Below, in pieces: positions 50,796 to 59,222 of a DNA stretch of 64,000 bases. The stretch is from Streptomyces sp. RerS4 (GTDB lineage Bacteria; Actinomycetota; Actinomycetes; Streptomycetales; Streptomycetaceae). Position 1 is the first letter of the stretch; each line of letters opens with the position of its first letter. The DNA is taken from the NCBI RefSeq assembly GCF_023515955.1, contig NZ_CP097323.1, positions 178,140 to 242,139 on the forward strand, read 5' to 3'. The translations under genes and the position numbers were made by a program. Below the pieces are notes generated by a model. It saw only the letters and a program-made list of their open reading frames with translations. It searched no databases and was not told the origin of the DNA.

Positions 50796-51920
50796 TTGAA
50801 CGCTCAGAGCCCGGCCGCCTACCGCACGGAGCTGCTCGACCGGCCCTTCTCCCTGGGCCGGCTGACCGTGCGGAACCGGATCGCGATGGCGCCCATGACC
50901 CGCGAGTTCTCCCCCGGAGGCGTCCCCGGCCCGAACGTGGCGCGGTACTACGCCCGCCGCGCGGCCGGCCGGGTCGGCCTGGTCATCACCGAGGGGACCT
51001 ACGTCGGCCACGCGTCGGCGGGCACCAGCGGCAACGTCCCCCGCTTCCACGGAGACGACGCACTCGCCGGCTGGGCCCGGGTCGCCGACGCCGTCCACGC
51101 CGAAGGCGGCGCCGTCATCCCGCAGCTGTGGCACGTCGGCATGGGACGGGTCCCCGGCACACCGCCCGTGCCCCAGGCGCCGGCCGTGGGACCGTCCGGG
51201 GTGCCGCTCGCCGGTCCGGGCGAGGGCAGGTCCATGACACGATCCGACATCGACGACGTGATCACCGCCTTCGCGGTGGCCGCCGCCGCGGCCGAGGCCA
51301 ACAACTTCGACGGCATCGAGATCCACGGCGCCCACGGATACCTCATCGACCAGTTCCTGTGGTCCCACACCAACCGCCGCGAGGACGGCTACGGCGGCCC
51401 CATCGCCGCCCGCACCCGCTTCGCGGCCGAGATCGTCGCCGCCTGCCGCCAGGCCGTCTCGCCCGACTTCCCCATTCTCTTCCGGATGTCCCAGTGGAAG
51501 GTCGAGAACTACCAGGCGCGGCTCGCCGAGACCCCGCAGGAGCTGGAGGCCTACCTCACCCCCCTCGCCGAGGCCGGCGTCGACGCCTTCCACTGCTCCA
51601 CGCGCCGCTTCTGGCTCCCCGAGTTCGAAGGCTCCGACCTGAACCTCGCGGGCTGGGCCAAGAAGCTCTCCGGCAAGGCCACCATCACCGTCGGATCGGT
51701 CGGACTCGACAACGAGTTCCTCGACGTCCTCAAGGGCGAGCGCGGGGGCGTCACGCAGAACCTCGACGGACTCCTGGAACGCCTGGAGCGCGACGAGTTC
51801 GACATGGTCGCCGTGGGACGCGCCCTGCTCGGCGACCCCGAGTGGGCGGCCAAGATCCTCAGCGGCCGGACCGACGAACTCACCCCGGTCGGCCCGGAAA
51901 AGTTCGCCACCCTCCACTAG
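50796..51920 (+). CDS. Old Yellow Enzyme family NAD(P)H:flavin oxidoreductase
   Basis: A 374-residue TIM-barrel FMN enzyme. RNRIAMAPMTREF begins the barrel, IEIHGAHGYLIDQFLW holds the His-x3-Tyr-type substrate motif, and later strands include VAVGRALLGDPEWA (phosphate-binding). Such enzymes reduce activated C=C bonds (enones, quinone-related). The start is uncertain: TTG 50796 has GAAGGTG 6 bases upstream and gives the shortest family-like N-terminus; GTG 50787 and GTG 50742 are alternatives. The adjacent operator suggests control by the exporter's TetR. A possible substrate is the aculose enone made by the neighbouring oxidase, or the aglycone. Confidence 0.85.
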   Translation: MNAQSPAAYRTELLDRPFSLGRLTVRNRIAMAPMTREFSPGGVPGPNVARYYARRAAGRVGLVITEGTYVGHASAGTSGNVPRFHGDDALAGWARVADAVHAEGGAVIPQLWHVGMGRVPGTPPVPQAPAVGPSGVPLAGPGEGRSMTRSDIDDVITAFAVAAAAAEANNFDGIEIHGAHGYLIDQFLWSHTNRREDGYGGPIAARTRFAAEIVAACRQAVSPDFPILFRMSQWKVENYQARLAETPQELEAYLTPLAEAGVDAFHCSTRRFWLPEFEGSDLNLAGWAKKLSGKATITVGSVGLDNEFLDVLKGERGGVTQNLDGLLERLERDEFDMVAVGRALLGDPEWAAKILSGRTDELTPVGPEKFATLH

Positions 51921-51970
51921 GTCGTCTCTTGTGGATCAGGCCGGGCGCGGCCTGATCCACAAGACACGAC
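51921..51970. terminator. very long hairpin directly after the Old Yellow Enzyme gene
   Basis: A 17-bp perfect stem (51927-51943 with 51948-51964; loop GGCG) is extended by five more pairs outside one mismatch, 51921-51970 in total. It starts at the base following the TAG stop. An efficient rho-independent-type terminator without U tract. Confidence 0.85.
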
Positions 51971-52189
51971 CCAGGCCGTGTCCGCCAAGCCGGTCGGGTG
52001 ACACCCGCCCCGGCCCCACCCCTTCGGCGCGCGCCCCCGTCGCGCCGATCGCCGGCCGCGAGCCTCGCTCGCGGCCGGCACCTCCTTCGCCCCCTCCTTC
52101 GCCCGGCCGGCCCGACACCGGCCGGCCCGCGCGAAGGCCCGCCGCCGCACCCGCACCGGGCGCCTCCACCGAGGGAAAGGACCGCCGTC

Positions 52190-53104
52190 ATGACGGCGCC
52201 CCAGAGCGCAGCACCCACCCGCGTCAGGGACATCGTCCTCGACGGTGACGGAACCCCGATCTCGGGCCTGCTCGCCGAACCCGCGGACGGCCCGCCCCGG
52301 GCCGTCGTCGTCGCCCTGCACGGAGGCGGCATGCGAGCCGGATACTTCGACAATCGCGCCCGCCCCGGACTCTCCCTGCTGGACCTGGGCTCCGCCCTGG
52401 GCTACACCGTGCTCGCCCTCGACCGCCCCGGCTACGGACGGTCCGCCGCCGCACTGCCCACCGGGCAGCTCCTCGCCGACCAGTCCACCACCCTCCACGC
52501 CGCCCTCGCCGACTTCGACCGCCGGTATCCGACCGGAGCCGGTCACTTCGTCGTCGCCCACTCCAACGGCGGAAAGCTGGCCCTGGCCGCCGCCGCCGAC
52601 GACCGCGGCGAGACCCTCATCGGCCTGGACATCTCCGGGCTCGGACTGCACCACGCCGACGACCTGCACCGGCTTCCCGCGACCGGCTCACGCGGCGAAT
52701 GGCGCCGGCACTGGGGAGCGCTGCGCCACTATCCCCCCGAGGCCTTCCACCACAGCCGCTCGCTCGTCTGCCCCGTCCCCGCCCTGGAGGCCGGCGAGTT
52801 CCCCGCCTGGCAGACGCTCTACCCCGCCCTCGCGGCCCGCGTACGCGTACCCGTCCGCCTCACCTTCGCCGAGGACGAGCAGTGGTGGCGCCACGACGAC
52901 GAAGCCGTCCGCGCCCTGACGCGGCCGCTCGCCGCACCCACCGTACGGGTCGACCGGCAGCCCGCCGCCGGGCACAACATCAGCCTCGGCTGGGCCGCTC
53001 GCACCTACCACCTGCGCGCACTGGCCTTCCTGGAGGAATGCCTGCTGACCGCCACCTCGCCGCCCTCCGGCGCCGCCGCGGCCGAACACCGCGCGCGGCG
53101 CTGA
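52190..53104 (+). CDS. alpha/beta-hydrolase
   Basis: A 304-residue cytoplasmic hydrolase with LHGGGM (oxyanion, residues 43-48), nucleophile Ser125 in VVAHSNGGKL, an acid in the FAEDEQWW strand and His262 in AAGHNISLG. The nucleophile elbow is A-H-S-N-G instead of G-x-S-x-G. It lies between the Old Yellow Enzyme and the second flavin monooxygenase. Substrate unknown; in aromatic polyketide clusters such enzymes can be esterases, lactonases or thioesterases. ATG 52190 follows GGGAAAGGA. Confidence 0.82.
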   Translation: MTAPQSAAPTRVRDIVLDGDGTPISGLLAEPADGPPRAVVVALHGGGMRAGYFDNRARPGLSLLDLGSALGYTVLALDRPGYGRSAAALPTGQLLADQSTTLHAALADFDRRYPTGAGHFVVAHSNGGKLALAAAADDRGETLIGLDISGLGLHHADDLHRLPATGSRGEWRRHWGALRHYPPEAFHHSRSLVCPVPALEAGEFPAWQTLYPALAARVRVPVRLTFAEDEQWWRHDDEAVRALTRPLAAPTVRVDRQPAAGHNISLGWAARTYHLRALAFLEECLLTATSPPSGAAAAEHRARR

Positions 53105-53232
53105 CGACCCGTACGGTCGAGCGTCCTTCCATCCGACGTGGACGCCCTCCGGCCAAGGTGACGGCACGGCCCGCGTGCGTCACGCGCCCCATCGGGCGCC
53201 GCGATCGGGCGAGAAGGCGAGAAGGGGTACCG

Positions 53233-54330
53233 ATGCCAAGCCGGCCGACGTCCAGTACCGGACTGCTGACCAAGGCCCGGGAGCTGCGCTGCGTCGCCGC
53301 CCGGTACGCCGCCCGGACCGACACCACCCGCACCCTGCCGGCGGAGGTCGCCGAGGGCATCGCCGGCGCCGGGTTCGCCGCACACCTCGTGCCCGCCCAC
53401 CGGGGAGGAAGGGCCGGCTCGGCCTCGGAACTGCTGCACGCCGTATCCGCCGTCGCCCAGGGCTGCACCTCGACCGCCTGGTGCGCGGCGGCCCTCGCCG
53501 AGGCCGCCCACACCGCCTCCCACCTGCCCGAAGCGGGACAGCGCGAGCTGTGGGCGAACGGCCCGGACACCGCGCTCGTCGGCGCCGGCACGCCCCAGGG
53601 CAGCGCCACCGAAGTCGCCGGCGGCTGGCGGGTGACCGGTGAATGGGCCTTCGTCGCCGGGGCCGCCCTGTCCACCTGGGCCCTGGTCGTCGCCCGCCCC
53701 GCGGACCGCGGACGATCCCGCCCCTGGACCTTCGCGCTACCCCGCGACGACTACCGCGTCCGCGACGGATGGACCTCGATGGGCCTGCGCGGCGCGGGCG
53801 GTGACGTCCTGTCCGCGGACAACGTCTTCGTACCCGCCCACCGCGCCTTCCCCCCGTCCGACGACGAACGACGACCCGCCGGGCAGAGCCACCTCCCGGC
53901 CGGCCTGGTCCACGCCGCCTGCGCCCTCGGCGCCGCCCGCGCCGCGCTGCGGGTGTGGACCGAGGACCGTGCCATGTGCGCGGATCCGCGCGACCCGCAC
54001 CTGCGCACCACCCTCGCCCGAACGGCGGCGGCCGTGGACGGCGCCGCGCTGCTGCTGGAGCGCGCGGCACGGATCGCCGACACGCCCTCCACCGCGCCAC
54101 TGGACCTCGTACGCCTCCCCGCCGACTGCTCCCACGCCGCCGGGGAACTCGTGGCAGCCGTCGGCCGATTGTTCGGCTCGGCCGGTCGCACGGCCCGCGT
54201 GGACGACCACCCCCTGCAACGCCTCTGGCGTGACACGCAGACCCTGGCGGGCCACCCCGCCCTGAGCTTCGACACGGTGGGCGCCGCCTACGGGGGACGG
54301 CTCCTGGAAGGCGTCCACCAGGCGGCGTAG
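53233..54330 (+). CDS. second two-component flavin-dependent monooxygenase, acyl-CoA-dehydrogenase fold
   Basis: A 365-residue relative of the enzyme at 47585, with the same segment order: LPAEVAEGIAGAGFAAHLVP, GWRVTGEWAFVAGAALSTWALV and PLQRLWRDTQTLAGHPAL at the C-terminus. It needs reduced flavin from a reductase such as those at 28216 or 46977. Substrate not known. ATG 53233 has GAAGGGG 5 bases upstream. It ends just before the GATCAG repeat and is convergent with the SARP gene. Confidence 0.88.
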   Translation: MPSRPTSSTGLLTKARELRCVAARYAARTDTTRTLPAEVAEGIAGAGFAAHLVPAHRGGRAGSASELLHAVSAVAQGCTSTAWCAAALAEAAHTASHLPEAGQRELWANGPDTALVGAGTPQGSATEVAGGWRVTGEWAFVAGAALSTWALVVARPADRGRSRPWTFALPRDDYRVRDGWTSMGLRGAGGDVLSADNVFVPAHRAFPPSDDERRPAGQSHLPAGLVHAACALGAARAALRVWTEDRAMCADPRDPHLRTTLARTAAAVDGAALLLERAARIADTPSTAPLDLVRLPADCSHAAGELVAAVGRLFGSAGRTARVDDHPLQRLWRDTQTLAGHPALSFDTVGAAYGGRLLEGVHQAA

Positions 54331-54340
54331 ACCTGTCGTG

Positions 54341-54395
54341 GATCAGACCGATCAGACCGATCAGTCTGATCAGCGCCGATCAGGCCGATCAGGCG
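54341..54395. repeat. six GATCAG units at 9-10 bp spacing between convergent genes
   Basis: GATCAG starts at 54341, 54350, 54359, 54368, 54378 and 54387. The central CTGATCAG is palindromic and the array can fold in several registers. It separates the tail of the flavin monooxygenase gene from the tail of the SARP gene and includes the last SARP codon and stop. Likely a terminator region that grew by slippage. Confidence 0.8.
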
Positions 54396-55210
54396 CGGCG
54401 GGCCACCGCCGGGACCCGCCCCGCCACCGGCCGGCCCCCCGCACGGGCGAGGGCCGCGGCGGGGTCCAGCAGCCGCAGCTGCAACCGCTGGAGCTCGACC
54501 GACGGTTCGAGACCCAACTCGTCCGCGAGCAGCCGGCGTACGTGCTGGTACGCCTGGAGTGCCTCGGCCCGCCGGCCCGCCGCGCTGAGCGCGCCGATCA
54601 ACTGCTGGTGGAACCATTCGTTGAGCGGGTACTCGGCGATGAGCCTGCGCAGCTCGGGCAACAGCTCGCGGTGCCGTCCGAGCCTGCTCTCCGCCTCGAT
54701 CACCAGCTCGAAGGCGCCGATGCGCAACTCCTCCAGATGCGCGAGATGACCCTTGAGAAGGTCACCCGCCACGAAACTCGAAAATGCCGGCCCACGCCAC
54801 AGCGCGAGTGCCTTTCGCGCCGAGGACAGCGCCGAAACGGCGTCCCCCTGACCCAACTGCACACGCGCCGCCGAAATCAGCCGCTCGAAGACACGAAGGT
54901 CGACCTCGGCGTCGTCGACCTGAATCGAATATCCCGGCGGAGTCGTGACGATGAGCGACCGGCCGTGCGCGTCCAACCGCTCGCTCTCGAACATCCGCCG
55001 CGCGTGGTACACGTACGTCTGCAGGGTGGTGGTGGCACTGCGCGGCGGCCGGTCCCCCCACAACTCACGGATCAGGGACTCCGCCGTCACCACCTCGTTG
55101 GGCCTGGTGAGCAGCAGCGCCAGGGTCTGGCAGACCTTCGGCGCCACCGGCCGGCAGACCCGGCCGTCCTCGGCGACGATCTCGAACGGTCCCATCAGGT
55201 TGAAGCGCAC
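54389..55210 (-). CDS. SARP family transcriptional activator
   Basis: A 273-residue protein. The N-terminal OmpR-like winged helix (RFNLMGPFEIVAEDG ... ESLIRELWGDRPPRSATTTLQTYVYHARR) is followed by the bacterial transcriptional activation domain (about residues 95-245; FHQQLIGALSAAGRRAEALQAYQHVRRLLADELG). The start is GTG 55210, with GAGGAG 8 bases upstream; the ORF extends further but lacks a ribosome site there. SARPs are pathway-specific activators of type II PKS clusters (ActII-ORF4, DnrI). With the JadR1-like protein it makes two activators in one cluster. Confidence 0.92.
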   Translation of the reverse strand: MRFNLMGPFEIVAEDGRVCRPVAPKVCQTLALLLTRPNEVVTAESLIRELWGDRPPRSATTTLQTYVYHARRMFESERLDAHGRSLIVTTPPGYSIQVDDAEVDLRVFERLISAARVQLGQGDAVSALSSARKALALWRGPAFSSFVAGDLLKGHLAHLEELRIGAFELVIEAESRLGRHRELLPELRRLIAEYPLNEWFHQQLIGALSAAGRRAEALQAYQHVRRLLADELGLEPSVELQRLQLRLLDPAAALARAGGRPVAGRVPAVARRA

Positions 55211-55480
55211 GGCATTCACTCCTCGTCGAGCGGGCGAACGTAATCCCGACAGGGTGGGGAGCATTCGCGTGGGGATGCCCGGCGGCGGAATGTGCGTGGA
55301 GCTGCGAACGACCGTTCCACCGGGGGCGATTCGAGTCTCCGTCGCGGTGGAACGGCACGCAAGGACGCGATGGTCAGGCGGACGTCAACAGCCTTCAGGA
55401 AAACGAATACCCGTGTGCGGTTCCTCTCCGAGGCGTCAGAGCCCCCACAATTTCCCTCGCTTCCCGGCGGTGCGGCCCGC

Positions 55481-56257
55481 CTACGGGCCACCACCCGCCG
55501 ACAGCCACCGGTCGGGCACCCATCGCACATCCACCACGTCCGGAGCAGGCCCCCGCACGGCGATCGCGGCCGCGTGCGTCGGGCCGCAGGGAATACCGAG
55601 CACGGTCCAGCCCTCGGGATGGCGCCCGACGTCCACGCCGAGGTAGTCCACCGCCGGTGAACGACTCAGCCCCGTACCCAGGCCTTTGAGGAACGCCTCC
55701 TTGTGCGTCCAGATGCGCCCGAACAGCTCGCGCCGTACCTCCCCCTCCGCCACCGAGGCGAGCTCCGAGCGCTCGTCGGGATGCAGCGCCCGCGAACAGA
55801 CCTCGATGGTCTCCGCACCGGGAAGCCGCTCCACGTCCACACCGACCGGCACGCCGGCCACCGCCACCATGGCCACGCCCGCGCTGTGCGACAGGGAGAA
55901 GTGCAACGCCACGCGCGGCGACACCACGGCGGGACGCCCATGGGGCTCCCCGCACCCCGGACAGGGCTCCCGCGTGAACCGCAGCTCCTGGGGGGAAGTG
56001 CGCGTGTACCAGCCGATCAGCCTGCGCAACGCGACGTGCGCGGCGGCGTACAACAACCCGCCCGACGGCTGGAGGAACGCCGCCGCACGCTGCCGCTCCG
56101 CCTCGTCGAGCTCGTCTCGGGCCAACGCCTCGGCCGCGGCACCCACAGGACAGCGGATCAGCCACACGTCGACGCGGTGACCGGCCAGGGTGAAGTCGGC
56201 CCGCTCCAGGCCGTCCACCCGCACCGCCGGGCGCCGGTGCGCGGCCACCACCGTCAT
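55481..56257 (-). CDS. Sfp-type 4'-phosphopantetheinyl transferase
   Basis: A 258-residue PPTase with FSLSHSAGVAMVAV, VGVDVERL (Mg-binding Asp-x-Glu) and WTHKEAFLKGLGTGL (the W-x-x-K-E-A motif). It converts apo carrier proteins to the holo form using CoA. Its start overlaps the stop of the small carrier-protein gene by 4 bp (ATGA), so both are coexpressed and it may be specific for that carrier, though it could also serve the PKS ACP. Confidence 0.92.
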   Translation of the reverse strand: MTVVAAHRRPAVRVDGLERADFTLAGHRVDVWLIRCPVGAAAEALARDELDEAERQRAAAFLQPSGGLLYAAAHVALRRLIGWYTRTSPQELRFTREPCPGCGEPHGRPAVVSPRVALHFSLSHSAGVAMVAVAGVPVGVDVERLPGAETIEVCSRALHPDERSELASVAEGEVRRELFGRIWTHKEAFLKGLGTGLSRSPAVDYLGVDVGRHPEGWTVLGIPCGPTHAAAIAVRGPAPDVVDVRWVPDRWLSAGGGP

Positions 56258-56595
56258 GCGCGGCCCCCGACACCGTCCGGCGTGAACTCTTCCACGAGGA
56301 AGTCGATCAGCGCCTGCGCGCTGCGGTCCGTGAGCAGATGCCGAAGGTGGACGTCGACCCCCAGCGCGGCCCGCATGCGCAGCTGGAGCTCGATGGCCGA
56401 GATCGACCCGATCCCGAGGCAGCCCATCGCGCGTCCCGTCGTGTCGACGAGATCGGGCGCGATGCCCAGCACACGTCCCAACTCCGCACGGACGTACCGC
56501 TCCAGCAGCCGGACCCGCTCGTCCGCGTCGGCCCGCACCAGCCGCTCGGGAGTGGGCGCCACCACGGCGCCCGATGACATCAGGGATGGGGACAT
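56254..56595 (-). CDS. free-standing carrier protein (ACP/PCP)
   Basis: A 113-residue protein. A 25-residue disordered N-terminus is followed by a phosphopantetheine domain with Ser64 in CLGIGSISAIELQLRM and LRHLLTDRSAQALIDFL at the end. The G-I-G-S-I-S motif is closer to NRPS/PKS modular carriers than to the cluster's type II ACP. ATG 56595 is the first start; one at 56580 is also possible, neither with a good ribosome site. It is transcribed with the PPTase and divergently from the DegT-type gene 200 bp away. Its cargo is unknown. Confidence 0.85.
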   Translation of the reverse strand: MSPSLMSSGAVVAPTPERLVRADADERVRLLERYVRAELGRVLGIAPDLVDTTGRAMGCLGIGSISAIELQLRMRAALGVDVHLRHLLTDRSAQALIDFLVEEFTPDGVGGRA

Positions 56596-56800
56596 GAGGT
56601 TTCCAAGGTCGCAGGGCGGGCGACGCCGGGATCCGGCGCCGACGAGCACGATCAACCCCGCCTCTGGAAGGGGACTCGAAGAGCCGTAGCGGACCACAGC
56701 GGCGCCGCTCCACCGCGCGAACGCCGTCGACCGGCCGTGGATCCCACGTCGAGCGCACCCGCTCACGATGCCGGGACAGCCTGACGGGAGCGCCACACCA

Positions 56801-58027
56801 GTGATCAACCTCTTCCAGCCCCAGGTCGGCGCCCGTGAACTCGACGCCGTGGCCCAGGTCTTCGCCGACCTGCACCTCGGGCACGGGCCCCGCACCCGAG
56901 CCTTCGAGGAAGCCTTCGCCGCGCACATCGGCACCGGAGCCGACCACGTCGTCTTCATCAACTCGGCGACCGCCGGTCTGTTCCTGGCCATGGAGTCACT
57001 GGACCTGCGCCCCGGTGACGAGGTCGTCCTGCCCTCGCTCAGCTTTCTCGCGGCGGCCAACGCGGTGGTGACCTGTGGCGCCACCCCCGTCTTCTGCGAC
57101 GTCGACGCCCGCACCCTCAACCCCACGGTCGAACACGTCGAACGCGCCCTGACCCCCCGCACCAGGGCCGTCGTCCTGCTCCACTACGCGGGACGGCCCG
57201 GAGACGTCGTAGACGTCTCCCGGCTGTGCCGGGACCGGGGGATCACCCTCGTCGAGGACGCGGCCTGCGCGGTGGCCTCGCGAGTCGGCGACCGGGCGGC
57301 CGGCACCTTCGGCGACCTCGCCGTCTGGAGCTTCGACGGCGCGAAGGTGATGGTCACGGGGGACGGCGGAATGATTCACGTGAAGGACCCCGACCAGGCC
57401 GCTCGCGTACGCCGCCTCGCCTACCACGGCCTCGCCACGCCCACCGGACCCGACGGCGCCCGCGTCCCCCACCGGTGGCACGACCTGCACGTCCCCGAGC
57501 CCGGCCGCAGGGTCGTGGGCAACGACCTGGCCGCCGCCATCGGGTCCGTCCAGCTCGACCGCCTCCCCGAGCTGGTCTCCCGCCGCGCCCGGATCGCCGC
57601 CCAGTACGACCGGGAACTCGCCGAGGCCCGGGGCATCCTCACCCCGCCCCCACTGCCCGCCGACCACACGACCACCCACAGCGCCTACTGGGTCCAGCTC
57701 GAACCGGCCCGACGAGATCGCGCCGCCGCCCGCCTGGAAGCCGCCGGCATCCGCACGACGTTCGGCTACCCACCCCTGCACCGCGTGCCCGCCTACCGCA
57801 CTCCCGGCACCTCCCCCCTCCCCGGCACCGACCGAGCCGCCGAGCGCACCCTGTGCCTCCCCTTCCACCCCGGCCTCACCCCACCCGACGTCTCAAAGAT
57901 CTGCGCCCACCTCCGAGCATCAGGCGAACTCCCGCCCGCGGCGGGCGGCGTCGACACCGTGGAGGGGCCGGCCGGGTGGGGCGCGCGCCTGAACGCGCAG
58001 GGTGCGGACGCGCCCCTGACCCGCTGA
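56801..58027 (+). CDS. DegT/DnrJ/EryC1/StrS family aminotransferase
   Basis: A 408-residue PLP enzyme with VEDAACAVAS, WSFDGAKVMVTGDGGMI (PLP Lys182) and YHGLATPTG. Lys is present, so it should transaminate, unlike the PMP 3-dehydrase at 31269. The usual substrate is a keto-sugar or cyclitol. Start GTG 56801 (VINLFQPQVG) follows CGGGAG 10 bases upstream and gives the family N-terminus; ATG 56768 is an alternative. The C-terminal 30 residues are atypical. It stands apart from the sugar operons, next to the carrier/PPTase pair, so its amino product could be unrelated to deoxysugars. Confidence 0.88.
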   Translation: MINLFQPQVGARELDAVAQVFADLHLGHGPRTRAFEEAFAAHIGTGADHVVFINSATAGLFLAMESLDLRPGDEVVLPSLSFLAAANAVVTCGATPVFCDVDARTLNPTVEHVERALTPRTRAVVLLHYAGRPGDVVDVSRLCRDRGITLVEDAACAVASRVGDRAAGTFGDLAVWSFDGAKVMVTGDGGMIHVKDPDQAARVRRLAYHGLATPTGPDGARVPHRWHDLHVPEPGRRVVGNDLAAAIGSVQLDRLPELVSRRARIAAQYDRELAEARGILTPPPLPADHTTTHSAYWVQLEPARRDRAAARLEAAGIRTTFGYPPLHRVPAYRTPGTSPLPGTDRAAERTLCLPFHPGLTPPDVSKICAHLRASGELPPAAGGVDTVEGPAGWGARLNAQGADAPLTR

Positions 58028-58274
58028 CTGGCCACCGCACAGCTCTGGCGTACCAGCGCACCTTGGTGCCGTAGGCCGGGGCATCGGGGAGGACGTCCAA
58101 GCGGCCGGTTCTGCGTCGACCTCCACCGCCTGGACGTGCCCGGCAAGGACCGGGGCGAGTCGGCGAGGGAGACCGAACGGTCGTCATACATACCGGTCGA
58201 TCATGTCGATACGCGTCGCGTAGAGTCGAACCCGATCAAGGTTCGTGATCAAGCACGGGGAGTTGTTGACGAAG

Positions 58275-58628
58275 ATGAAGAAGCTGACTACGGCGCTCGG
58301 CGGCGCCGTCGCGGCAGGGCTGTTGATCCTCGCGAGCGGTACCGCCTCCGCCACCACGGCGCAGACCAGCGTCATGCCGGCGCAGGCGAAGGCCGGATGT
58401 GTCCTCAACCCGGCCGTGGCCCACGAGAGCGTCAAGATCCGCAAGACCACCAAGGTCAACGCCACCGCCCTCGGTCTTCTCCCGAAGGGCGCGAAGGCAA
58501 CGTATGTGACCTGCGGCGTGAAGCTCGCGGACAACTACTCGCTCTGTGGCTGGAAGAACGACAACCGGTGGTCCTACATCACCTACCGGGGCATCAAGGG
58601 CTACGTGCCGCTCGCCTGCGTCGTGTAG
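58275..58628 (+). CDS. small secreted SH3-like protein
   Basis: A 117-residue protein with a signal peptide (MKKLTTALGGAVAAGLLILASGTASA). The mature part has a bacterial SH3-like core: VKIRKTTKVNATALGLLPKGAKATYVTCG ... WSYITYRGIKGYVPLACVV, and four Cys residues. Such domains bind cell wall or peptides. An in-frame GTG at 58245 is an alternative start, but 58275 gives a standard signal. Outside the antibiotic cluster; a terminator follows. Confidence 0.8.
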   Translation: MKKLTTALGGAVAAGLLILASGTASATTAQTSVMPAQAKAGCVLNPAVAHESVKIRKTTKVNATALGLLPKGAKATYVTCGVKLADNYSLCGWKNDNRWSYITYRGIKGYVPLACVV

Positions 58629-58740
58629 TCCGGTCCCTCCAAAGCCAGGCCACGACTCCAGGGCCGTCACCCGACGATCATTGTCGACGCTTGCGTCCGC
58701 AGCCCGAACGGTGGCGACCTTCTTCTCACCCAGACCCCAA

Positions 58741-58773
58741 TGCCCCGGCCCACCAACTCGGTGAGCCGGGGCA
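58741..58773. terminator. hairpin downstream of the SH3-like gene
   Basis: TGCCCCGGC (58741-58749) pairs with GCCGGGGCA (58765-58773). The loop itself contains CACC/GGTG, making a nearly continuous 13-bp stem. It ends a transcript arriving from the left. Confidence 0.8.
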
Positions 58774-59222
58774 CTTCTCTGCGCCCGGTCAGGCCGTGCC
58801 ACCCAGGTATGGGTACAGGTGATCGTCCGCAGGGTGCCCGCAGGGGCCCTGGGCTCACGCCGCCAGAGCACCTGGAGGTGTCGAAGTCGAAAGGGTCGGC
58901 GCCCGTTGTAGGGTCTAGCGGTTCGTGTCACAGGAACATCTGTTCGCCGGCGCTGACGTCAGCAGTTGCCGGCGCCTCCACCGCAGCGGCGTCTCGGGCC
59001 CGTGCGGGGAAGGGTCGGGGGGCATGCGACCTGGCGTCCCAGCAGGTCAACGGCTCGCTCTCGGGTAGATGCGCTGTGACAGGACAGCACCTCGCGGACG
59101 TGCCCGGCTCGCCTTGAGAAGGCGGAGGCCCGGGGTTCTCGAACGACCTGGCATTCGCGGAAGTCGCCACCGTCCAGGGACTGGAGGAGTGCGTGCCACC
59201 CGCGCGGTCTCGGCCCGCGGGC
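58774..59222. other. intergenic stretch without a supported gene
   Basis: About 450 bp with short open frames on both strands, but none with a ribosome site, recognisable protein or consistent codon bias. One stretch near 59118-59190 could be the remains of a coding sequence but no family is evident. Nothing else seen. Confidence 0.5.

Noticed and set aside
51921..51970. Insertion-sequence terminal inverted repeat
   Set aside because: Arms are separated by a 4-base loop with no transposase between; it is a terminator-type hairpin.
53180..54100. Arg-rich minus-strand frame inside the second flavin monooxygenase gene
   Set aside because: Pure Arg/Gly/Pro composition typical of antisense shadows in GC-rich genes.
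56768..56800. Upstream ATG start for the aminotransferase
   Set aside because: The extension is not family-like and lacks a good ribosome site; GTG 56801 is preferred, though not proven.
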